Of a stretch of 64,000 nucleotides of DNA, positions 25,861 to 35,846 are shown piece by piece; the first letter of the stretch is position 1; each line of letters begins with the position of its first letter. Source of the stretch: Pseudomonadota bacterium (GTDB lineage: Bacteria > Pseudomonadota > Gammaproteobacteria > Steroidobacterales > Steroidobacteraceae); assembly GCA_023457495.1 (NCBI GenBank), contig JAEWLQ010000079.1, positions 1 to 64,000 of the forward strand. Direction: 5' to 3'. The translations under genes and the position numbers were made by a program. The notes beneath the pieces were generated by a model, which saw nothing but the letters and a program-made list of their open reading frames with translations, had not been told where the DNA came from and searched no databases.

Positions 25861-27066
25861 TCAGGCGGACTTCGCGACCGGGCCGCGCTCGAGCACCTTG
25901 CGCATGCGCTCGATGCACTTCTCGAGCGTCGCCATGCTGGTGGCGAACGAGGCGCGGAAGTGGTTAGGCGCTCCGAAACCGGAGCCCGGGACCACCGCGA
26001 CGCCGGCGTCGTTGATCAGCATTTCCGCGAACGCGTTGTCGTCCTTGATGCCGAATGCCGCCATCGCGGCGCTGCAGTCGGCCCAGGCGTAGAACGCGCC
26101 GGCGCAGGGCAGGGCCGAGATGCCGGGCAGGGAGTTCAGCGCGGCGATGAAGTAGTCGTGCCGCTTCTTGAACTGCTCGTTCATCGCGACCACCGGCGCC
26201 TGGTCGCCATTGAGCGCCGCGAGGGCCGCCTTCTGCGTGATGCTGCAGGCGTTCGACGTGCTCTGGCCCTGGATCGTCGACATCGCGTTGACGATTTCCT
26301 TCGGGCCGCCGCAGTAGCCGAGACGCCAGCCGGTCATGGCGTACGACTTCGAGACGCCGTTGATCGTGACCACGCGGTCGTAGAGTTCCGGCGCGACCGT
26401 GAGCAGCGAGGTGAACGGTTCCGCACCCCACCAGATCTTCTCGTACATGTCGTCGGTGCCGACGACGATGCGCGGGTGATTCACCAGCACATCGGCCAGC
26501 GCACGCCACTCGGCGCGCGTATAGGCGGCGCCCGTCGGATTGCAGGGCGAGTTGATCAGCAGCAGGCGCGTCTTCGGCGTGATCGCCGCTTCGAGCTGGC
26601 GCGGCGTCAGCTTGTAACCCTGCGAGGCCGGGCAGTTCGGCGTGACCGGCAGGCCGTCCGCGAGCAGCACCATGTCCGGGTAGCTCACCCAGTAGGGCGC
26701 GGGAATGATGGCCTCGTCGCCCGGATCGAGCACCGCCATGCAGAGGTTGTAGATAGTCTGCTTGGCGCCCGAGCTCACCAGGATCTGGTTGCGCTCGTAC
26801 GAAATATTGTTGTCGCGCTTGAACTTCTCGATGATCGCGTCCTTGAGCTCGACGATGCCGTCGACGTTCGTGTAGCGCGTGAAGCCCTTCTGGATCGCCT
26901 CGATGCCCGCGTCGGCGATGTGCTTCGGCGTATCGAAATCCGGCTCGCCGGCGCCGAGGCCGATGATGTCCTTGCCCTCGGCCTTCAGTTTCGCGGCGCG
27001 CGCGGTGACTGCGAGAGTGGGCGAGGGCTTGACGCGCAGGACGCGTCGCGAGAGCTGATTGGGCAC
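25861..27066 (-). CDS. class I/II pyridoxal-phosphate aminotransferase, aspartate aminotransferase type
   Basis: A 401-residue protein with standard AAT family blocks: GLGAGEPDFDTP near the start, NSPCNPTGA (Asn binding PLP O3'), TDDMYEKIWW (Asp/Tyr), the PLP lysine in SKSYAMTGWRLGY (about residue 238) and the substrate arginine in HFRASFA near the end. It matches the bacterial subgroup Ib aspartate aminotransferases, which may also act on prephenate or glutamate. Size and start (MPNQLSRRVLRVKPSPT) are normal. Confidence 0.92.
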   Translation of the reverse strand: MPNQLSRRVLRVKPSPTLAVTARAAKLKAEGKDIIGLGAGEPDFDTPKHIADAGIEAIQKGFTRYTNVDGIVELKDAIIEKFKRDNNISYERNQILVSSGAKQTIYNLCMAVLDPGDEAIIPAPYWVSYPDMVLLADGLPVTPNCPASQGYKLTPRQLEAAITPKTRLLLINSPCNPTGAAYTRAEWRALADVLVNHPRIVVGTDDMYEKIWWGAEPFTSLLTVAPELYDRVVTINGVSKSYAMTGWRLGYCGGPKEIVNAMSTIQGQSTSNACSITQKAALAALNGDQAPVVAMNEQFKKRHDYFIAALNSLPGISALPCAGAFYAWADCSAAMAAFGIKDDNAFAEMLINDAGVAVVPGSGFGAPNHFRASFATSMATLEKCIERMRKVLERGPVAKSA

Positions 27067-27290
27067 GGCGAACCTTTATTTCTGAAGTGGGGTTGGGATG
27101 GTCAAACGGGCGCGTATATTACGCGATCCGCACGCGCCAGCCACGCCCCAGTTGAGCGCCCAAGCGCATGTATTTTCAAGCCTTTGTACCGAAAGGCTGC
27201 CGGCGGCAATATTGTCTGGTCCCCCCGCGCGGCGACGCCGATTCTCGTATCCTTTCGCGTCTTTTGATCGAAGTCATATCGAGGGAGCGA

Positions 27291-30200
27291 ATGAAGAACA
27301 AGGCACGGCGGCTTGCAGGCATAGGTCTTACTACTTCACTTTCGATCATTCTCTTCATTTCGCTGCGGGCAGACGCATTCGAGCTGGTCGCCGATCTCAA
27401 CTACGGTTCGCCCGCGCGCGCCACCTATGCGGGTCGAGGGTTGGATGTGCCCCAAGGCACTTTTCTGCCACTGGTCGAATACTCCCATGGCACTGAATTG
27501 TGGTTCACGGATAACACGGCGCAGGGCACGCGTCTCGTCCGGGACATCTTTCCGGGCTGGGTAGGATCCCATCCCAGCTGGTACAGCAAACTCGGGGACG
27601 TCGTGGTGTTCATCGCGAACGACGGCGTGCATGGCACCGAATTGTGGCGTACGGATGGCACCGCCCCAGGCACGTTCATGCTGGCGGACATCGGTCCGGG
27701 CGCGCAACACTATGGCGGTGCGTATCCCACGGTCGTGCTGAATGAAGTCTTGTATTTCACGGCCGACGACACCGTCACTGGAAACGAGCTCTGGCGCACC
27801 GATGGCACTCGCGAAGGAACCTACCTCGTGGCGGATATCGTTCCGGGGTACGAGGGCTCGTACGTCAGAGACCTGACACCTGCGGCGAACAACATCATTT
27901 TCGTGCGCACGGGCGAGATCTGGATATCCGATGGCACAGGCCCGGGCACTCGCAAGATCGCCGATCTCGGTGTCTCACGATGCTGCGAATTGGTCGGAGA
28001 CGCCGTCTTCTTTACCGCGAATGATGGCGTCCATGGCCTCGAACTGTGGCGCGCCGACGTCGATGGCAACAACGTGCACATGGTTGCCAACCTGAATAAC
28101 GAGCCGACAGGTAGTGGTCAGGACGGATGGTCAAACCCGGAGTTCGCGTTCAAGCGCGGCAATTCTCTGATCTTCACCGCGAAGATACCGCTCGCTACGC
28201 CCGTCAATGGCACGGCGAGTGACTGCAAGCTCTTTCGCGCGGACGCGTCCGGCGCGGGCGTCACCGAGCTGATGAACTTCGAGGCGCGCTGTTACGTGAG
28301 CAAGGTCATCAACCTGCCGGCCGGCACGATGTTCAACCTCTCACCCTCTGGTGTTGGCGACAGCGATGAGCTGTGGATATCCGATGGCACGCCCGCCGGC
28401 ACAATGCCGCTCGATCTGGGGCTCAGTTATTCGACGAAGATCTCCTCGGAAAGCTTCAAGGCAGCGTACGGGCAGAATGGCGAAGCGTACTTCTTCGGGC
28501 GTTCCGGGGCTGGAGGTCAGTTGACTCCGCCGGACAAGATCTGGCGCACAGACGGCACGCGGGCAGGAACCCGAGTGTTCGCCGACCTGACGACTTACAG
28601 CACCAGTCAGGAGATTGCGTACCTCGATGGCCGTTTGTACTTCGATGCGGGCGCCACACCCTCTCACTCCGCGGGGAATGAGCTTTGGACCAGCGACGGA
28701 ACCGCGGCGGGCACTTTCCTCGTGCGCGACATCACGCTCGGCTCCGCGGGTTCCACTTTCACCGATCTGCGAGTTGCCAATGGCCGGCTGCAGTTCTTCG
28801 CGGGCGCCCTGGAGGTGCAGAACCTTTGGTCGTCCGACGGCACGCTCGATGGAACGGTCAATCTCAGCGCCGGCAGCGTGCAAAGCGGGACGGGTGACTC
28901 CAACGTCGTGTTCGCCGGACAGCTGGGAGCGCGCGCAGTGTTCGCAGCCGACCGTGGGTCAGACTCCGGGGGCCGTGAATTGAACATCACGGACGGTACG
29001 ACCGCGGGTACCACCCGCATTCGTGACATCAACGAAGGTGGTTCCGCCGATCCCGAGAATTTCCTCGTGATGAACGACCAGATCTTGTTCGTCGCGCGTG
29101 ACTTCAGTCACGGCCGCGAGTTGTGGCGCACGGATGGCACGTCTGGCGGAACGATTCAGCTCGCGGATATCGTCAATACCGGCGACGGCAACGTCACGCT
29201 GGGTGGTCCGAGTTCCATACTGGATGGCGTCGCCTACTTTACGGGAGGGACTATCACGTCTCCCAGGCTGTGGCGAACGGACGGAACGGTCGCGGGGACG
29301 TTCGAGGTCACCGGGAATGTCGGTGCGCGCGTGATCGTTCTCGGCGGCACTGGCACGCACCTGCTGTACCAGGCGTTCGCGAACGGCAGCATGCATCTTT
29401 GGTCGTGGAACGGCAGCTCCGCGCAGATCATCACGGTGGCTGACGGATTGAAAATTGCATCCACGCCGGGCGTGAACCTTGACGGACGCGTGTGCTTTCG
29501 AGCGTGGGACGTTTCGCCGCAGCGCCTGGACATCTGGTGCGCGAACGGGCAGCCGGGAGACCTGGTTCGCGCCACGAACTTCGATGCGCTGGGACTGACC
29601 GCTGCCGATCTGCGCGCGCTGGGCGACAAACTACTGGTCAACGCGCGTGGTTCGGGCGCGGCCGCCGGCCTTTACACCACCCAGGGCGCCGCCGCCGGCA
29701 TGCAACGGATTTCGGGCGAGAGGGTCGTCAGCGCGAAGGAATTCGGCGGCGGGCAGCTGGTGTTCGCGTCCGAAAGTGGCGGATTGATGCTGACGGATGG
29801 CACGAGCACCGGAACCCGCAGTCTGCTCCAGGGAGTCACGCTTCCCGGTGGCTTCACCGGTGATTTCGGAGTGCTGTCGAACTACGTCGTCTTCGTGGTC
29901 GACGATCCGACGCTTGGCGCGGTGCTCTGGCGCACTGATGGCACGGCGGCGGGGACTCGATATGTTGCGGATGTCGATTCCGGAACGGCCTCCCCGCGGT
30001 CCGCCAGCCAGTTCTTCACGCTCGGCGATCGTCTGTTGTTCTCGGCATCTCGCACCGGAATCGGCCATGAACTGTGGTCCATCAATGCGACCGATCCCAA
30101 TGCCTCTCCTGATGTGGCCTCCGTCACCGCCGGGACGGCTGCCACGATCGACGTGCTCGATAACGATTCAGATTTCGACGGAACGCTGAATGCCGGATCG

Positions 30201-30563
30201 GTTTCGATCGTAACCAACCCGGTGAACGGTTCCGCAACGGTCAACCCGGCGACCGGTGCGATTACCTACACCGCGAACGCCACATACTCCGGCTCGGATT
30301 CGTTGAGGTACCGGGTTGCGGACGATCAAGGCCGGCAGTCGAATATCGCCACCCTCACGATCCAAGTGGCGCCCGGATCCGTGGTGAATCCTCCGGCTCC
30401 GCCGCCACCGCCGGCCCCACCCGCGACGCCACCATCGACGGGAGGTGGCGGAGGAGGCGGCGCGCTGGGTATCGAACTTTGGTGGCTGCTGGTCCTCGCG
30501 GCCCTCAAAGCCGCCTGGGGAGTGAAGCGCCGGGGGTGCCGAATGGAGGCCCCGCTGCGCTGA
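27291..30563 (+). CDS. large secreted ELWRTDGT-repeat protein with a cadherin-like domain and GlyGly-CTERM-like tail
   Basis: The ATG at 27291 (site GAGGGAG) gives a 1090-residue product with signal peptide MKNKARRLAGIGLTTSLSII... . The body is about 13 degenerate repeats with core ELWRTDGTAAGT, often preceded by a hydrophobic strand, suggesting a beta-propeller-like surface protein. A tandem VCBS/cadherin-like domain follows (TIDVLDNDSDFDGTLNAGSV, about residues 945-1020) and a Pro-rich stalk. The C-terminus is a Gly run, then GIELWWLLVLAALKAAWGV and KRR, as in GlyGly-CTERM sorting signals processed by rhombosortase. It is expected on the cell surface. Confidence 0.8.
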   Translation: MKNKARRLAGIGLTTSLSIILFISLRADAFELVADLNYGSPARATYAGRGLDVPQGTFLPLVEYSHGTELWFTDNTAQGTRLVRDIFPGWVGSHPSWYSKLGDVVVFIANDGVHGTELWRTDGTAPGTFMLADIGPGAQHYGGAYPTVVLNEVLYFTADDTVTGNELWRTDGTREGTYLVADIVPGYEGSYVRDLTPAANNIIFVRTGEIWISDGTGPGTRKIADLGVSRCCELVGDAVFFTANDGVHGLELWRADVDGNNVHMVANLNNEPTGSGQDGWSNPEFAFKRGNSLIFTAKIPLATPVNGTASDCKLFRADASGAGVTELMNFEARCYVSKVINLPAGTMFNLSPSGVGDSDELWISDGTPAGTMPLDLGLSYSTKISSESFKAAYGQNGEAYFFGRSGAGGQLTPPDKIWRTDGTRAGTRVFADLTTYSTSQEIAYLDGRLYFDAGATPSHSAGNELWTSDGTAAGTFLVRDITLGSAGSTFTDLRVANGRLQFFAGALEVQNLWSSDGTLDGTVNLSAGSVQSGTGDSNVVFAGQLGARAVFAADRGSDSGGRELNITDGTTAGTTRIRDINEGGSADPENFLVMNDQILFVARDFSHGRELWRTDGTSGGTIQLADIVNTGDGNVTLGGPSSILDGVAYFTGGTITSPRLWRTDGTVAGTFEVTGNVGARVIVLGGTGTHLLYQAFANGSMHLWSWNGSSAQIITVADGLKIASTPGVNLDGRVCFRAWDVSPQRLDIWCANGQPGDLVRATNFDALGLTAADLRALGDKLLVNARGSGAAAGLYTTQGAAAGMQRISGERVVSAKEFGGGQLVFASESGGLMLTDGTSTGTRSLLQGVTLPGGFTGDFGVLSNYVVFVVDDPTLGAVLWRTDGTAAGTRYVADVDSGTASPRSASQFFTLGDRLLFSASRTGIGHELWSINATDPNASPDVASVTAGTAATIDVLDNDSDFDGTLNAGSVSIVTNPVNGSATVNPATGAITYTANATYSGSDSLRYRVADDQGRQSNIATLTIQVAPGSVVNPPAPPPPPAPPATPPSTGGGGGGGALGIELWWLLVLAALKAAWGVKRRGCRMEAPLR

Positions 30564-30690
30564 TTGATTCCGTGGGTTGAGAACAGCTGCCGGGCATCCA
30601 TACAGTGTCGCCTGCAACAACGCACTGGATGGATTTCACCCGGCAACTGGTGATTCCATGCGCCCTCCCGCACCGATCAATGGCGAGCGA

Positions 30691-32748
<2,058 letters not shown>

Positions 32749-32845
32749 CGGGGAAATCGCCACAAGCCCTTGAGTTTCATGGGTCCGGGGGGATTCCGTC
32801 CTTGAACGCGAAAACCCCCTCCAGTATCCTTCGCGCCCTCTCGGC

Positions 32846-32920
32846 AGTCGCGTAGCTCAGTGGTAGAGCACCTCCTTGACATGGAGGTGGTCGGTGGTTC
32901 GATCCCACTCGCGACTACCA
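32846..32920 (+). tRNA. tRNA-Val (anticodon GAC)
   Basis: A 75-nt cloverleaf: acceptor AGTCGCG pairs with CGCGACT, then discriminator A and encoded CCA. Anticodon stem CCTCC/GGAGG encloses TTGACAT (anticodon GAC) and the T-arm reads GGTGGTTCGATCCCACT. Its 3' 33 bp are repeated at 33851. Confidence 0.96.
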
Positions 32921-33883
32921 TCTAACCCCTTCACCCGCTTGACGTTTTTGGCTCCTGGCCTGACTCTGCGGGTCCAATGAAGCGCTACCTCGTCCCGCTC
33001 CTGCTCGTCGCGACCGCATGCTCCGGGTCGCAGACACTCCAGGAAACACCAACCGCGGGCGAAACCGTCGGCGCATGGAGCGCGGCGACTTTCGAGAAGC
33101 CGTTCCGCATCAGCATGGAGCCGGGAAGTTATCCGGTCTGGGTGGCCGGTGGCGCCACGCATCAGAACCTCGACGGGGCCTGGGACGGCGGTCGCTTCGC
33201 GCGGATTACACCTCCAACGAGTCCCCAGACCTACGGCGGGATCGGGGCTTTCGACTTGCCGGCTTCCCGATCGGTGAGTCTGCGATGGGAGATGCGCACG
33301 GGTCCGACCTTTGCGTCCGGTGGCCAGGACTTCGATGACAACAAACACGTCATCGTTCACACGTCGAACGGCAACCGCCCCATGTTCAATTTGCAGTCCG
33401 CAGGCGGCGGATGTCTGCAGGCCGCGATCGGCCAGGGGACGGTCAAGCAGTTCAACCAGCGCGCAGTCGGCGGGCGGCCTGCCGGACATTTCCGCGGCGA
33501 ACGCAACCACGTATTCACATGGTGTGACAAGGCTCGTTCCGGTGCGGTGGTGCCCGGCGAATGGATCACCATCGTGTTCGATGCGTCGTGCGAGACCACG
33601 CTGCACTCATCTGGTCACATCCGCGCACAGGTCTATCGTCGCAGCGGAAAGATTGCCGATTGGTGGATCCCGTGGAACTACGACTCACCTGCACGCTGCA
33701 CGGAGATCACGGGAATCGAGGGCATCGGCGACTACTACAACGGTCGCGGCGATGGTGCCGCGGGCACTTACTTCGACATCGCCGGAGTCACGATCTCCAC
33801 GACGGGGCCGCTGAGTCCGCGCGCAGAGTTCTTGCAGGCCCGATGAGCGCGGTCGGTGGTTCGATCCCACTCACGACTACCAT
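32889..33883 (+). mobile_element. single-gene island bounded by the tRNA-Val 3' end and its copy
   Basis: The 33-bp sequence running from GGTCGGTGG to ACTACCAT at 32889-32921 (tRNA T-arm and acceptor 3' strand) recurs at 33851-33883 with one difference (G to A, position 23). This is the classic footprint of tRNA-targeted integration. The enclosed 0.9 kb carries one lipoprotein gene and no integrase, so it is a remnant or was moved by an enzyme in trans. Confidence 0.65.
32977..33846 (+). CDS. lipoprotein of unknown function, island cargo
   Basis: The 289-residue product starts MKRYLVPLLLVATACSGS, a lipoprotein signal (lipobox ATAC). The mature part is beta-rich with many Trp/Gly residues and a few Cys. 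It contains RSVSLRWEMRTGP, GRPAGHFRGERNHVFTWCDK and GEWITIVFDASCETTLHSSG. The strand pattern resembles a jelly-roll lectin or polysaccharide-lyase-like fold, but no catalytic signature was recognised. It lies wholly between the tRNA-Val direct repeats and ends 4 bp before the second copy. Confidence 0.65.
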   Translation: MKRYLVPLLLVATACSGSQTLQETPTAGETVGAWSAATFEKPFRISMEPGSYPVWVAGGATHQNLDGAWDGGRFARITPPTSPQTYGGIGAFDLPASRSVSLRWEMRTGPTFASGGQDFDDNKHVIVHTSNGNRPMFNLQSAGGGCLQAAIGQGTVKQFNQRAVGGRPAGHFRGERNHVFTWCDKARSGAVVPGEWITIVFDASCETTLHSSGHIRAQVYRRSGKIADWWIPWNYDSPARCTEITGIEGIGDYYNGRGDGAAGTYFDIAGVTISTTGPLSPRAEFLQAR

Positions 33884-33995
33884 TTCACCGACCCGCCACG
33901 CTGAGATCAGCCTACGGGGTCATCGGCCTCGCCCGACGGTCCGGGCAGCCCGAAGCGCTCACCCTCTCCAGTTCAAACCCTCGCTGGAGAAGCGC

Positions 33996-34082
33996 ATGCT
34001 CAAATTCCTCGGCAGCACGGTTGGAATCATTTTTCTGATCGGCCTCGTCGTCGTCATCCTGCTCCTCAAGTTCATCTTCTGA
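33996..34082 (+). CDS. 28-residue single-span membrane peptide upstream of tamA
   Basis: MLKFLGSTVGIIFLIGLVVVI... is a basic start followed by a single 20-residue hydrophobic span and a Lys-containing end. GGAG sits 7 bp before the ATG. The stop is 12 bp before the tamA GTG, so it is probably in the same transcript. Too short for standard gene finding; not recognised as a known small protein family. Confidence 0.55.
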   Translation: MLKFLGSTVGIIFLIGLVVVILLLKFIF

Positions 34083-34094
34083 TCGTCGGCAGGC

Positions 34095-35846
34095 GTGCGT
34101 GCGCTGATCCTCAGCATCGCCTTTCTGAGCGGGGTTGCTTTAGCCGAGCCCGCGCGCGTCGACGTCAAGCTCGAAGGCCTGGACGAGGAGTTGCGCGACG
34201 CGGTGCGCGGGACGCTCGAGCTCGTCGAGTACCAGAAGCGCGACATCACCCCGGCGAAGTTGCGGGCGGCTTACGCGAACGCGGAGGAACAGATCCGCCG
34301 GGCGCTCGAGCCCTTCGGCTATTACGACGTCGTGGTGAACCAGGAGCTCACGGGCGACGTCGAGCAAGGGTGGGTGGCGACCTTCAACGTGGAGCCGGGC
34401 AAGGCTTCCGTCGTGCGCGAATCGCGGGTGGAAGTCCTCGGGGGAGGCGCGGATCGCCGCCGTGTGCGCGGCGCGCTCGAGGGCTTCGCGCCGAAGGTCG
34501 GTGAGCGCTTCGATCACGCCACGTACGAGGCGAGCAAGTCCGTCATAGACAGCTCGTTGCGCGGCGCCGGCTACCTCGACGCGAAAACCACGCGCCGGCG
34601 CGTGACCGTGATCCCGGAGGAGACGGCCGCCGACATCGACCTGCAATGGGAAAGCGGACCGCGTTACAAGTTCGGTGACGTGCGCTTCACGGGCGATGCG
34701 CCGTTCTCCGAGAACTTCCTGCAGCAGTTCGTGCCCTGGCGCGAGGACGCGTGGTTCAACTCCGAGCAGGTGCTGAACCTGCAGCAGCGGCTGGTCGACG
34801 CGGACTACTTCGAGCTCGTGTCCGTCGCGCCGGCACTGGACGAAAAACGCGACGGGCAAGTGCCCATCGATGTGCTGCTGCGGCGTGACGAGCGGACGGT
34901 TTATTCGGGCGAGGTCTACTACAGCACGGACTTCGGCGCCGGCGTGCGTGTGAGCGCCGATCGCCGCTGGCTCAACAAGAAAGGACACAAGGCGGGCGTC
35001 GACCTGGAATATTCGCAGCGGCTGCAGGTCGCCGCGGTCCGTTACCAGATCCCGCGGCCGGGTCGCGAGGACCGCTCGTACGATTTCGGCGTCGCGTATC
35101 GCGACGAGACCACGGACGTCTCGCGGTCGCGCAACTTTCAGATCGCGGCGTCGCGCACCGAGAAGAACTGGCACGGCTTCGTCCGCACGATCGGTCTCAA
35201 ATATCTCAATGGCGATTTCGAGATCGGTCAGGACGAGGACAATCTCGAGTTCGGCGAGTCCACGCTGCTGTTCGCCGAAGGCACGCTCAGCCGCCGCAGG
35301 CTCAACGACCGCGTCATGCCGCGCAAGGGCTACGTGACGGACTTCGGTGTGCGACTCGCGAGCGATGCGGTGTTGTCGGACACGAGCATGGCGCAGATCT
35401 TCGGACGGCTCACGTGGCTCATTCCGCAGGGCGACAAGGCGCGCATCAAACTACGTGGCGAGGCCGGCGCGATGAGCGTTGGCGATTTCGACGCGTTGCC
35501 GCCGGACCTGCGTTTCTGGGCGGGCGGCGACCGCTCGATCCGTGGCTTCAACTACCACGAGCTCGGTGAGATCAACGCGAATGGCAACGTCATCGGCGGC
35601 GAGTACCTCGCGCTGGTGAGCGCGGAGTACGAGTACTACTTCCGCGAAGCCTGGGGCGCGGCCGTGTTCGTCGATGCGGGTGATGCCTTCACGAATTCAT
35701 TCAATGTGAACGTGGCCGCGGGCGTCGGCCTGCGGTGGAAGTCGCCGCTCGGGCCGATCCGCATCGATTTCGGATTTCCCATCGAGACGGATTCGCCGAT
35801 CGCCGAGAGCTGGCGCGTGCACATTCTACTGGGGCCGGACATATGA
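34095..35846 (+). CDS. tamA: TamA, outer-membrane Omp85 translocation/assembly factor
   Basis: A 583-residue protein starting at GTG 34095 with signal RALILSIAFLSGVALAEP. N-terminal POTRA domains occupy about residues 20-260 (RDAVRGTLELVEYQKRDI, GPRYKFGDVRFTGDAPFSE). A 16-strand Omp85 barrel follows, with GGDRSIRGFNYHE (the conserved L6 RGF/Y motif) at about residue 477 and a C-terminal strand ending LGPDI. Together with TamB it exports or inserts outer-membrane components. Its stop overlaps the tamB start (ATGA). Confidence 0.94.
   Translation: MRALILSIAFLSGVALAEPARVDVKLEGLDEELRDAVRGTLELVEYQKRDITPAKLRAAYANAEEQIRRALEPFGYYDVVVNQELTGDVEQGWVATFNVEPGKASVVRESRVEVLGGGADRRRVRGALEGFAPKVGERFDHATYEASKSVIDSSLRGAGYLDAKTTRRRVTVIPEETAADIDLQWESGPRYKFGDVRFTGDAPFSENFLQQFVPWREDAWFNSEQVLNLQQRLVDADYFELVSVAPALDEKRDGQVPIDVLLRRDERTVYSGEVYYSTDFGAGVRVSADRRWLNKKGHKAGVDLEYSQRLQVAAVRYQIPRPGREDRSYDFGVAYRDETTDVSRSRNFQIAASRTEKNWHGFVRTIGLKYLNGDFEIGQDEDNLEFGESTLLFAEGTLSRRRLNDRVMPRKGYVTDFGVRLASDAVLSDTSMAQIFGRLTWLIPQGDKARIKLRGEAGAMSVGDFDALPPDLRFWAGGDRSIRGFNYHELGEINANGNVIGGEYLALVSAEYEYYFREAWGAAVFVDAGDAFTNSFNVNVAAGVGLRWKSPLGPIRIDFGFPIETDSPIAESWRVHILLGPDI

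Noticed and set aside
24794..26092. A 432-codon plus-strand frame across the AI-2E and aminotransferase genes
   Set aside because: Shadow of two real minus-strand genes; Asp/Arg/His-rich composition with no recognisable motif.
30564..30690. A LexA box upstream of uvrB
   Set aside because: No CTGT-N8-ACAG-type palindrome was found; only isolated CAG/CTG triplets.
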